Origin: an uncultured Acetatifactor sp.
GTDB taxonomy: Bacteria > Bacillota > Clostridia > Lachnospirales > Lachnospiraceae
Direction: 5' to 3'
NCBI GenBank assembly: GCA_910589035.1
Contig: CAJUSI010000045.1
Span: 1-18,561 of the forward strand
Length of the DNA stretch: 18,561 bases
Position 1 is the first letter of the stretch. Each line of letters starts with the position of its first letter. The notes under the pieces were generated by a model. It had not been told where the DNA came from. It saw only the letters and a list, made by a program, of their open reading frames with translations, and did no database searches. The translations under genes were made by a program, and so were the position numbers. Shown piece by piece: positions 1 through 6,381 of this stretch.

Positions 1-67
1 AGGCTCCTACAGCCATGGCAGGACAGCCCGCTTAATCATAAATTTTTGAGACAGAATCTTGTTATAG

Positions 68-361
68 GGGCAGTCTGCGCTTTTTTGGCTACCCGAAAGG
101 TTCTGTTTCATAGTAAACTATGGTGGAATAGAATATTCCGGGGCGCAATACGATGATGAAGAACTGCAGGAAGGCTGGGGTGATGACGGTGTCTATACAT
201 ACCAATGCCGAAACTTCTATCGTGTTCCAAAAGGATATGACGGATTTATAGTAGGAATATTTAATCCTGCTGCAGCATCAGCTTCTGAATGGGCTGATAT
301 TGAAAATAAATATGAAATAGCAAAGGAGAACGGCGATACGATACTGTTCCGTTTAAAATAG
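68..361 (+). pseudogene. C-terminal remnant of an unrecognised protein
   Basis: A reading frame with protein-like composition runs to a TAG at 359-361. From about position 113 it encodes roughly 80 residues rich in Tyr, Asp, Glu and Gly, ending ENGDTILFRLK. There is no start codon with a ribosome binding site in this frame, and stops at 47 and 65 close it upstream, so this is most likely the tail of a gene whose front was lost or frameshifted before or near the window edge. I do not recognise the family. It lies just upstream of the promoter of the MerR gene and is not obviously part of that operon. Confidence 0.4.
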
Positions 362-386
362 CATAAAAGAAAATCAGGGAAAGTTC

Positions 387-417
387 TTGCTTATGACGCC
401 GGGTAATGAGTTATAAT
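387..417 (+). promoter_or_regulatory. MerR-type promoter with 19-bp spacer
   Basis: A TTGCTT element (387-392) and a perfect TATAAT (412-417) are separated by 19 bp. A 19-20 bp spacer is the hallmark of promoters activated by DNA distortion by MerR-family regulators. The spacer contains an imperfect dyad (TTATGAC and GTAATGA, around a GCCGG centre). The next gene is a MerR-family regulator, so autoregulation through this site is the natural inference. Confidence 0.6.
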
Positions 418-439
418 AGGTTTCAGGAGGGAATAGACT

Positions 440-1240
440 ATGGCAAAATGCAGAGCAATTCCAGATGGATATATGACAGTTGGAGAAGCCGCGAAGAAAA
501 TGGGAATCACTGTCCGGACTTTGCAGTATTACGACAAGGAGGGGCTGTTTTCTCCGTCGGCGGAAAGCGAGGGCGGGCGCAGGCTTTATACGGATAAAGA
601 TTTCGTTACACTTCATCAGATTATATCCCTGAAATCATTAGGATTTTCTCTGGATGATATAAAGCGGCACCTGATTTCTTTGGAAACACCTGCGGATGTT
701 GCAAATGCGCTTACCAAACAGGCTGATGACATACGGGGGAAAATAGAGCAGCTGACGGCTTCTTTGACGGCCATCGAACAGTTAAAAGCAGAAGTGCTGC
801 AAATGCAGACAGTCAATTTCAAGAAGTACGCAGATATTATTGTCAATCTGCAAATGAAAAATGACTCTTACCATCTTATCAAGCGTTTCGATGACGATAC
901 GCTTGACCATATCCGCAATCGGTTCGACAGGGAAAGCGGCCTGCGTTTTATGGACAGATTCAATCGTTTGAGCGATGAAATCGTACGGCTTCAAAAGGAA
1001 AACGTGCTCCCCGAAAGTGAAGAGTGCCAGCAGGTTGTAAAAGAGTATTGGGGCCTGATTATGGAATTTACAAACGGCGATATGGGCATGCTGCCGAAAT
1101 TAACGGAAATAGGCAATATTGACACTGCTTCAAATGCCTGGGAAGAGAGGCAGAAAATCGTAAACGGCTATTTGGAGCCGGCTTTGCAGGTCTACTTTTC
1201 AAGGCTCGGAGAAAATCCGTTCGAGGAGGCGGAAGGATGA
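440..1240 (+). CDS. MerR-family transcriptional regulator
   Basis: A 266-residue protein with an N-terminal MerR winged-helix domain (about residues 11-80: MTVGEAAKKMGITVRTLQYYDKEGLFSP, written here as the recognisable segment around residues 12-39, then GGRRLY and the second helix pair LGFSLDDIKRHL). A coiled-coil dimerisation helix follows (about 85-125), then an alpha-helical C-terminal domain with aromatic and acidic residues resembling TipAS-like effector domains. AGGAGG at 425-430 lies 9 bases before the ATG. The stop overlaps the start of the downstream ABC ATPase frame (ATGA), so the genes formed one operon. It probably controlled that ABC transporter in response to a drug-like ligand. 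The regulator itself looks intact although its target operon is broken. Confidence 0.9.
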   Translation: MAKCRAIPDGYMTVGEAAKKMGITVRTLQYYDKEGLFSPSAESEGGRRLYTDKDFVTLHQIISLKSLGFSLDDIKRHLISLETPADVANALTKQADDIRGKIEQLTASLTAIEQLKAEVLQMQTVNFKKYADIIVNLQMKNDSYHLIKRFDDDTLDHIRNRFDRESGLRFMDRFNRLSDEIVRLQKENVLPESEECQQVVKEYWGLIMEFTNGDMGMLPKLTEIGNIDTASNAWEERQKIVNGYLEPALQVYFSRLGENPFEEAEG

Positions 1241-1882
1241 GCAGCGCAATACAAGTCAATGGGTTAAGGAAAAGCTATGGCAGCCATATCGTTCTTAAGG
1301 GACTTGATTTCTATGGAGGCTGTAAAGCTGTTTGCAAAGTGGAACAGAGCAGAGATTGACCGCTCTATGCTCCATGCCCTCGGCATCAGGGAAATCGAGA
1401 AAAAGCAGTATGCCGGGCTGTCTACAGGGCAAAAAAGGAGGCTGCATCTCGCCCTTGCGCTGATCGGCGATCCGGATATTATTTTCCTTGATGAGCCCAC
1501 TGCGGGGCTTGATGTGGAGGGCAGGCATTCCCTTCATGAGCAAATCCGAAAGCTTAAATCACAGGGAAAAACCATTGCTCTGGCAAGCCACGATATGGCG
1601 GAAGTAGAAAGTTTATGTGACCGCATTGCCATTTTAAACCAGGGAACCATTGCTTTCTGCGGCACGGCGTCGGAGCTTACAGACAGGGTTGGGAAGAAAT
1701 ATTTTATTCATATCAAAACCCGCCAGGGGGACAGCACTTTTGAAACGGACAATATTGAAGACACTTTAATCCGTCTGCTTGGCGAGTTGAGACAAAAGGG
1801 GATTCATGTGTCGGATATTAAGGTTGACCGGGGCACACTGGAACAGCACTTTATGGAAATGACAAGGAGGGAAGCGGAATGA
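1237..1882 (+). pseudogene. ABC transporter ATP-binding protein, Walker A deleted
   Basis: Translation from the ATG at 1237 (overlapping the MerR stop) gives a normal ABC ATPase start, MSSAIQVNGLRKSYGSHIVL followed by KGLDF, and then becomes nonsense and stops near 1360. The family-like sequence resumes in another frame at about 1312 with MEAVKLFAKWNRAEID. It then contains the signature LSTGQKRR, Walker B IIFLDEPTAGLD and the H-loop SHDMAEVESL, ending at the TGA before 1882. The Walker A P-loop and Q-loop, expected between these parts, are missing. The simplest reading is a deletion of roughly 60 codons at about 1308-1314 that also shifted the frame. The open remainder starting at 1277 (201 aa) cannot bind ATP normally. 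It overlaps the permease gene by 4 bases. Confidence 0.82.
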
Positions 1883-2499
1883 GAGGGTTTTTATATGGCG
1901 TTGTGCTACAGTGGAAATTGGATATACGGAGCAAATCCCTGTTGGTTACCTGCTATGTCATTCCGCTTATTTTCTTTCTTCTTATGGGCGGTATTTTCAC
2001 CTCTGTCATGCCCGATATGAGAAGCACGCTCATCCAATCTATGATTGTGATGGGTGTCTCAATGGGGGCGTTTATCGGATTGCCGCCCTCGCTGATAGAA
2101 GCTTACGGAAGTGATATAAGCAAAGTCTATAAAGCCAACGGAGTACCAGTCTGCCTGGGGCTTGTTACCATGTTTCTCTCTGCGTTTATCCATTTGATGA
2201 CGGCCTGTGCCGTGATAGTGCTGCTGGCTCCCGTATTGTTTGAAGCGATTTTGCCGGCACGGCTTCCGATATTCTTTTTTGCGCTTGCCATATACATTAT
2301 CTCGTCGTTGAGCATAGGAAGTATTTTAGGGCTGATTATAAAAAATCAGGCGAAACTGTCCATGATAGCACAGCTAGTGTTTCTGCCTTCCATTATGCTA
2401 TCGGGGATTATGTTTCCCATTGATCTGCTGCCCGGTTTTCTGGAAGCGACAGGGCGCTTTTTCCCCGCCTCCCGGGGATACCGGTTAAACAAAAACTGA
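1879..2499 (+). CDS. ABC-2 type permease, C-terminally truncated
   Basis: A 206-residue hydrophobic protein with about five to six membrane segments, of the ABC-2 permease family. The pattern IMLSGIMFPIDLLPGFLEAT near the end is the conserved ABC-2 segment just before the last helix. The start ATG overlaps the ATPase stop (ATGA), so the two were coupled. The family normally continues some 30-40 residues with a final membrane helix. Here the sequence stops soon after FFPASRGY with the unlike tail RLNKN, so the 3' end appears lost and joined to unrelated DNA at about 2480-2490. With its ATPase also broken, the transporter is probably dead. Confidence 0.75.
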   Translation: MRGFLYGVVLQWKLDIRSKSLLVTCYVIPLIFFLLMGGIFTSVMPDMRSTLIQSMIVMGVSMGAFIGLPPSLIEAYGSDISKVYKANGVPVCLGLVTMFLSAFIHLMTACAVIVLLAPVLFEAILPARLPIFFFALAIYIISSLSIGSILGLIIKNQAKLSMIAQLVFLPSIMLSGIMFPIDLLPGFLEATGRFFPASRGYRLNKN

Positions 2500-2542
2500 A
2501 ATAGTCTGGGGGGAATAAATCGCAGATTTGCAGGATATTATC

Positions 2543-2572
2543 TTGACAAATCTGTTCTCTTTGCATTATAAT
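2543..2572 (+). promoter_or_regulatory. Promoter of the proS T-box transcript
   Basis: A perfect TTGACA (2543-2548) and a perfect TATAAT (2567-2572) lie 18 bp apart, placing transcription start near 2579, directly ahead of the T-box stem I. Nothing else in the interval 2500-2580 looks coding. Confidence 0.85.
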
Positions 2573-2578
2573 CCCGTA

Positions 2579-2905
2579 TATGAACAGACTGCGAAGAGGA
2601 TTAGTACAGATCTGCAGGCATTTCAGAGAGAGAACCCGGCATTCGGACGCTGTGGAGACAGACGGACAGGATGGGGCTGAAAGGTTCTTATGCGGAGGAT
2701 CCGGAACCTGCCTTGGAGTCCCATGCGAGGTCTTGCCGATGTGTTGGATGTGTGATTTCAGACACCAATATCCGTACAAAGGGGCGTAAGCATGGCGCAG
2801 GCCGGCGTTAACGGCGAAGGAGCAGGGCGTTTTGACGTCAATCAGGGTGGTACCGCCGGGTTTCCGGTCCCTTTGGAGGGATGGAAATCGGGCGTTTTGT
2901 TGTTT
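2579..2905 (+). ncRNA. T-box riboswitch (proline specifier)
   Basis: The leader has the ordered landmarks of a T-box: the stem I base GAAGAGGATTAGTAC (2593-2607), an AGAGAGA motif (2625-2631), an apical GCTGTGGAGA, and the 3' side of stem I with GGAACCTGCC, in which CCT (2707-2709) is a proline codon in the expected specifier position. The diagnostic T-box sequence AGGGTGGTACCGC is at 2844-2856. The downstream gene is prolyl-tRNA synthetase, matching the specifier. Uncharged tRNA-Pro should stabilise the antiterminator and let transcription into proS continue. The specifier assignment is read by eye, not folded. Confidence 0.9.
2853..2904 (+). terminator. T-box leader terminator
   Basis: The 3' half of the T-box bulge is part of a competing hairpin: GGTTTCC with GGAAATC and GGTCCC with GGGATGG, plus outer CC/GG pairs, loop around TTTGGA, followed by the T-rich run CGTTTTGTTGTTT. 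This is the regulated intrinsic terminator, mutually exclusive with the antiterminator. Confidence 0.75.
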
Positions 2906-3048
2906 ATGTGGGGAAAAGGAACTATCAACCCGGTATTGCAACAAACATGCCCGGGAAAATTTACAGCTTCGAACTGATTTTACTGGGGCTGGGCCGAGTT
3001 TGGACATATAAAGTTGACACTACCGGATTATGAATGGAGGAAAAAGAA

Positions 3049-4482
3049 ATGGCAGACAAGAAAATGGTGGAAGAAATCACATCCATGGACGTGGATTTTG
3101 CCCAATGGTACACGGACGTGGTGAAGAAGGCGGAGCTGATCGACTATACTTCCGTAAAGGGATGCATGGTGATCAAGCCCGCGGGGTATGCGGTCTGGGA
3201 GCTGATCCAGAAGCAGCTGGATGAGCGGTTCAAGGAGACGGGAGTGGAGAATGTATACCTTCCCATGTTTATCCCGGAGTCCCTGCTGCAGAAGGAGAAG
3301 GATCATGTGGAGGGCTTTGCGCCGGAGGTGGCCTGGGTGACCCACGGCGGCCTTGCGCCCCTGACAGAGAAACTCTGCGTGCGTCCCACCTCCGAGACCC
3401 TCTTCTGCGACTTTTACAAGAACGACATTCATTCCTATCGGGATTTGCCCAAAGTTTATAACCAATGGTGCTCCGTGGTGCGCTGGGAGAAGGAGACCAG
3501 GCCCTTCCTGCGCTCCAGAGAGTTCCTGTGGCAGGAGGGGCACACCGCCCATGCCACCGAGGAAGAGGCGGAGGAGAGAACCATCCGGATGCTGAATGTG
3601 TATGCGGATTTCTGTGAGGAGGTTCTGGCCATCCCCGTGATTAAGGGAAGGAAGACCGATAAAGAGAAGTTCGCGGGAGCGGTTGCCACCTACACCATCG
3701 AGGCGCTGATGCACGATGGTAAGGCGCTCCAGTCCGGCACCAGCCATAATTTCGGAGACGGCTTTGCCAAAGCCTTCGGCATCCAGTTTGCGGACAGGGA
3801 CAACACCCTGAAATATGTCCATCAGACCTCCTGGGGCATGACTACCCGCCTGATCGGCGCCATCATCATGGTGCACGGCGACAACGAGGGCCTGGTGCTT
3901 CCTCCGAAAGTAGCACCCATCCAGGTGTGCATCGTTCCCGTTCAGCAGAAGAAGGAGGGCGTCCTGGAGAAGGCATATGAGCTCAAAAATGCTCTCGGCG
4001 GGAAATTCCGGGTGAAGGTGGACGATTCCGACAAGACGCCCGGCTGGAAATTTGCGGAGGCGGAGATGCGCGGCTATCCCGTGCGCGTGGAGATCGGCCC
4101 CAGGGATATCGCGGAAGGGAAATGTGTCATCTGCCGCCGGGATACCAGGGAGAAGATCGAAGCGAAGCTGGAGGAGCTGGAGACGGTGCTGAGTGAGCTT
4201 CTGGAGACCATTCAGCGGGAGATGCTGGAGAGAGCCCGGGCGCACAGGGATGCCCACACCTACACTGCGGCCGATATGGAGGAATTCGAGAAGATCTTTG
4301 CGGAAAAGTCCGGTTTCGTGAAAGCCATGTGGTGCGGAGATCAGGCCTGCGAGGACATCATCAAGGAGAAGCTGAGCGTCACCAGCCGCTGCATGCCCTT
4401 CGGGCAGGAGCATATCGCGGACACCTGCGTGTGCTGCGGAAAGCCCGCCAAGAAGATGGTGTACTGGGGCCGCGCATATTAA
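3049..4482 (+). CDS. proS: Prolyl-tRNA synthetase (archaeal/eukaryotic type)
   Basis: A 477-residue class II aminoacyl-tRNA synthetase that charges tRNA-Pro with proline in the cytoplasm. The start at 3049 (MADKKMVEEI) is preferred over the in-frame ATG at 3034 because GGAGG at 3036-3040 sits 8 bases before it and overlaps the earlier ATG. Class II landmarks are RPTSET (112-117), motif 2 beginning at Arg145 (RWEKETRPFLRSREFLWQEG) and motif 3 GMTTR (263-267). The C-terminal zinc site is visible as Cys429, Cys434, Cys460 and Cys463, and the chain ends in YWGRAY, with the terminal Tyr typical of this short ProRS class. There is no room for the bacterial editing insertion. It is the only gene behind the T-box leader. 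Confidence 0.96.
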   Translation: MADKKMVEEITSMDVDFAQWYTDVVKKAELIDYTSVKGCMVIKPAGYAVWELIQKQLDERFKETGVENVYLPMFIPESLLQKEKDHVEGFAPEVAWVTHGGLAPLTEKLCVRPTSETLFCDFYKNDIHSYRDLPKVYNQWCSVVRWEKETRPFLRSREFLWQEGHTAHATEEEAEERTIRMLNVYADFCEEVLAIPVIKGRKTDKEKFAGAVATYTIEALMHDGKALQSGTSHNFGDGFAKAFGIQFADRDNTLKYVHQTSWGMTTRLIGAIIMVHGDNEGLVLPPKVAPIQVCIVPVQQKKEGVLEKAYELKNALGGKFRVKVDDSDKTPGWKFAEAEMRGYPVRVEIGPRDIAEGKCVICRRDTREKIEAKLEELETVLSELLETIQREMLERARAHRDAHTYTAADMEEFEKIFAEKSGFVKAMWCGDQACEDIIKEKLSVTSRCMPFGQEHIADTCVCCGKPAKKMVYWGRAY

Positions 4483-4509
4483 AGAATTGGAGACGGCCGG
4501 AAAGCGGGC

Positions 4510-4538
4510 CAGTCATAGAGCAGACAGTCATAGAACAG
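4510..4538 (+). repeat. Short tandem repeat after proS
   Basis: CAGTCATAGAGCAG (4510-4523) and CAGTCATAGAACAG (4525-4538) are direct repeats with one difference and a 15-bp period. The second copy runs into the left arm of the adjoining hairpin. Confidence 0.6.
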
Positions 4539-4578
4539 GGGAATTGACGGCTTGCCTGAGCCGTTGATTCCCCTGTTC
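4533..4578 (+). terminator. 19-bp hairpin downstream of proS (possible terminator)
   Basis: GAACAGGGGAATTGACGGC (4533-4551) pairs over its full length with GCCGTTGATTCCCCTGTTC (4560-4578) around an 8-base loop. Seventeen pairs are Watson-Crick and two (4545/4566 and 4546/4565) are G-U in the plus-strand RNA. On the minus strand these two would be A-C mismatches, so the structure is one of plus-strand RNA. It lies 50 bases after the proS stop. The bases that follow (CATTGTAAG) lack a clear U tract, so it may be a weak terminator or a 3' end stabilising stem. Confidence 0.6.
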
Positions 4579-4758
4579 CATTGTAAGAAAAAGGGCAGGA
4601 ACAATAACCGAAAACAGACATTTGATGGGGAGTACCTGAAGACGCTTGATAAAGTTGCAAAAGCTGTTTCAGAGAAAGAGCAGGTTAAAGAGAGGACGAG
4701 GGAATCCATTAAGGACAGGTTTGCAAGAGGTAAAATAGAAGCAGACATCCAAGCATGA
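4552..4758 (+). CDS. Small hypothetical protein, probably a gene remnant
   Basis: The frame is open from a TTG inside the hairpin loop to a TGA at 4756-4758. No ribosome binding site supports the start. From about residue 15 the product is highly charged and helical (KVAKAVSEKEQVKERTRES, then RGKIEAD), a composition seen in small accessory proteins of clostridial mobile elements, but I cannot assign a family. Its stop overlaps the ATG of the next frame (ATGA), so the pair looks like the relic of an operon. The front part was probably lost when this DNA was joined to the proS region. Confidence 0.3.
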   Translation: MPEPLIPLFHCKKKGRNNNRKQTFDGEYLKTLDKVAKAVSEKEQVKERTRESIKDRFARGKIEADIQA

Positions 4759-5064
4759 AAGTGGATAAACTTTATCATGAATATGATGAGTCGAAACGCT
4801 GGCAAATCCACGACGTCAATGAGATCATGAACTCCGTTGTCACCGTCTGGCGGTACTTTTTCAATCCAAGAGCATTTGCCGGATACGGCAGGCAAAGGGG
4901 CTGGGAACGTATACCGGATTCCGGCAACAGATCGTCCGGCTTATTTCATTCCCAGTACGTGTTGTCGGGAAAGAGAAGACTGTATTGCCGAGCTGCAAAC
5001 GCAAAATCAAAAATTAAAAGAAGAAAATGAATTTTGGGAAACAGAAATAGAAAAAATCAAATGA
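4755..5064 (+). pseudogene. Frameshifted small gene, function unknown
   Basis: Starting from the ATG at 4755, coupled to the previous stop, the frame encodes MKVDKLYHEYDESKRWQIHD and onward, a plausible amphipathic start. In the second half the plausible protein moves to another frame, where it ends CIAELQTQNQKLKEENEF plus WETEIEKIK, a short heptad-like coiled coil, with TGA at 5062-5064. The frame change lies somewhere near 4850-4900. Neither frame alone looks like a whole protein. I do not recognise the family; the context (remnant ORFs between two terminator-like hairpins) fits a decayed mobile or accessory insert. Confidence 0.4.
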
Positions 5065-5091
5065 TTTTCATCCAGAATCATATGTATATTG

Positions 5092-5119
5092 CCCTTCTCC
5101 CTTGAGGAGAAGGGTTTTT
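5092..5119 (+). terminator. Rho-independent terminator
   Basis: CCCTTCTCC (5092-5100) and GGAGAAGGG (5106-5114) form a perfect 9-bp stem with a 5-base loop CTTGA, followed at once by TTTTTA. It closes the small-ORF block and insulates the hydrolase promoter. Confidence 0.9.
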
Positions 5120-5141
5120 ATGCCTATTTTTAATTCGTCAC

Positions 5142-5197
5142 TTGACAATGCGGGGGAAGATTTAACCAATGCTTTGCAATCGATATACATTGTCAAA
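5142..5197. promoter_or_regulatory. Inverted repeat, candidate operator
   Basis: TTGACAATG (5142-5150) and CATTGTCAA (5188-5196) are perfect reverse complements separated by 37 bases. The right arm covers the -35 element of the hydrolase promoter, so a dimeric regulator bound at both arms could occlude it. This is inferred from position only. Confidence 0.4.
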
Positions 5198-5218
5198 TGA
5201 GTGGGAATTTGATATACT
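5190..5218 (+). promoter_or_regulatory. Promoter of the hydrolase gene
   Basis: TTGTCA (5190-5195) and TATACT (5213-5218) are separated by exactly 17 bp, about 50 bases before the start codon at 5269. Confidence 0.75.
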
Positions 5219-5268
5219 AATAAAAATTTAACTAAGTAGGATAGTTCTTTGGTGATGAGGGAGAAGCT

Positions 5269-6114
5269 ATGATAAATACAACATATTCCATTCAGACGGA
5301 GGGATCGCAGCCCTATGCGAAACTGACCACCTACATTCAGGATGATTCGCAGGAGATTCCCATACAGGACAGGCCTCTGGTGCTGATCTGTCCCGGCGGG
5401 GCCTACGCGTTTACCTCCGACAGGGAGGCTGAGGTTCTGGCGCTGCAGTTCCTTGCCATGGGATACCATGCTGCGGTGCTGCGGTATTCGGTTGTACCCG
5501 CCATATTTCCGACAGCACTGTCGGAATTGGCCTACAGCGTTAAAATGATCCGGAGAAACGCCGCGGAGTGGCATGTGAATCCGGAGCAGATTATTGTGCT
5601 GGGGTGCTCGGCGGGAGGGCATCTGGCTGCTTCGCTGGGTGTGTTCTGGAAGGAAGATTTCCTGGCGGAAATTCTGGGGCTTGGGGCTTCGGAGCACAGG
5701 CTGATCCGTCCGGACGGCATGATTCTGTGCTACCCGGTGATTACTACCGGAGAGGCTGCAGACGGGGAGTCTGTCCGGAATCTGCTGGGCGGGAGGAAGG
5801 AAGAGCTCTGGGAGAAAATGTCCCTGGAAAACCAGGTGGACGGCGATACGCCCCCTGCGTTCATCTGGCACACCTTTACGGATAACGACGTGCCGGTGGA
5901 GAATTCCCTGCTCTTTGTAAGCGCTCTGCGCAGGGCGGGGGTCTGCGCGGAATTTCATATGTATTCCTGCGGAGGACATGGTCTCTCTCTGGCCAATCGC
6001 CTGACCCGGGGGCAGTGGGACAACAGCGTCCAGGAAGAATGCGCCTCCTGGATTTCGCTGGCGCATACCTGGATGGAACATTGGTATATTAAGAAGGGGC
6101 AGGGCGGCGATTGA
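5269..6114 (+). CDS. Alpha/beta hydrolase (acetylxylan-esterase-like)
   Basis: A 281-residue alpha/beta-hydrolase-fold protein without a signal peptide, so probably cytoplasmic. The oxyanion segment CPGGAY is at 41-46. The nucleophile elbow is G-C-S-A-G with Ser114, the acid is probably Asp205 in TDNDVPVENS, and the catalytic His is His237 in GGHGLSL. The set PGGAY, GxSAGGHLA and DxxVPVENS is typical of small clostridial and Bacteroides esterases that remove acetyl or feruloyl groups from oligosaccharides. The substrate here is inferred, not shown. AGGGAG at 5258-5263 provides the ribosome binding site. It appears to be transcribed alone from its own promoter. Confidence 0.85.
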   Translation: MINTTYSIQTEGSQPYAKLTTYIQDDSQEIPIQDRPLVLICPGGAYAFTSDREAEVLALQFLAMGYHAAVLRYSVVPAIFPTALSELAYSVKMIRRNAAEWHVNPEQIIVLGCSAGGHLAASLGVFWKEDFLAEILGLGASEHRLIRPDGMILCYPVITTGEAADGESVRNLLGGRKEELWEKMSLENQVDGDTPPAFIWHTFTDNDVPVENSLLFVSALRRAGVCAEFHMYSCGGHGLSLANRLTRGQWDNSVQEECASWISLAHTWMEHWYIKKGQGGD

Positions 6115-6126
6115 CCCGGCTTTTAG

Positions 6127-6180
6127 AGAGAACCTGCATCGGGCAGGAGTCGGTTCTCCCGGTATTGCCGGGGCCGGAAT
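6127..6180 (+). other. Small nested hairpins in the hydrolase-exonuclease gap
   Basis: GAGAACC and GGTTCTC can pair, enclosing or competing with CCTGC/GCAGG, and a CCCGG-TATTG-CCGGG stem follows. No U tract follows, so termination is uncertain. The rest of the 267-base gap to 6381 shows no convincing gene; there is no clear promoter either. Confidence 0.3.
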
Positions 6181-6381
6181 TCTGCAGGGTAAAGAGAAGG
6201 CAGGTACCATGTGGATCTGCCGCAGGGAAAGCAATATCAGGAAGGAACACACGCCGGGATTGAATATTGGGAACGTTTTAAAGAAATGTATGTATCGATA
6301 TAGCGATTTATGCGGCGCCGCGGAAGGACTGCATGGAAGTCCGTTCCGATTTACGAGGAAGGGAGGGAGAAAAGGACAGTT

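Noticed and set aside
3028..4413. 461-codon open frame on the minus strand
   Set aside because: It lies wholly antisense to proS, has no family-like motifs or ribosome binding site, and is a shadow of GC-rich codon usage.
5142..5147. TTGACA as the -35 of a promoter
   Set aside because: No -10 lies at 15-19 bp from it; the later TTGTCA/TATACT pair is far better. It is kept as one arm of the inverted repeat.
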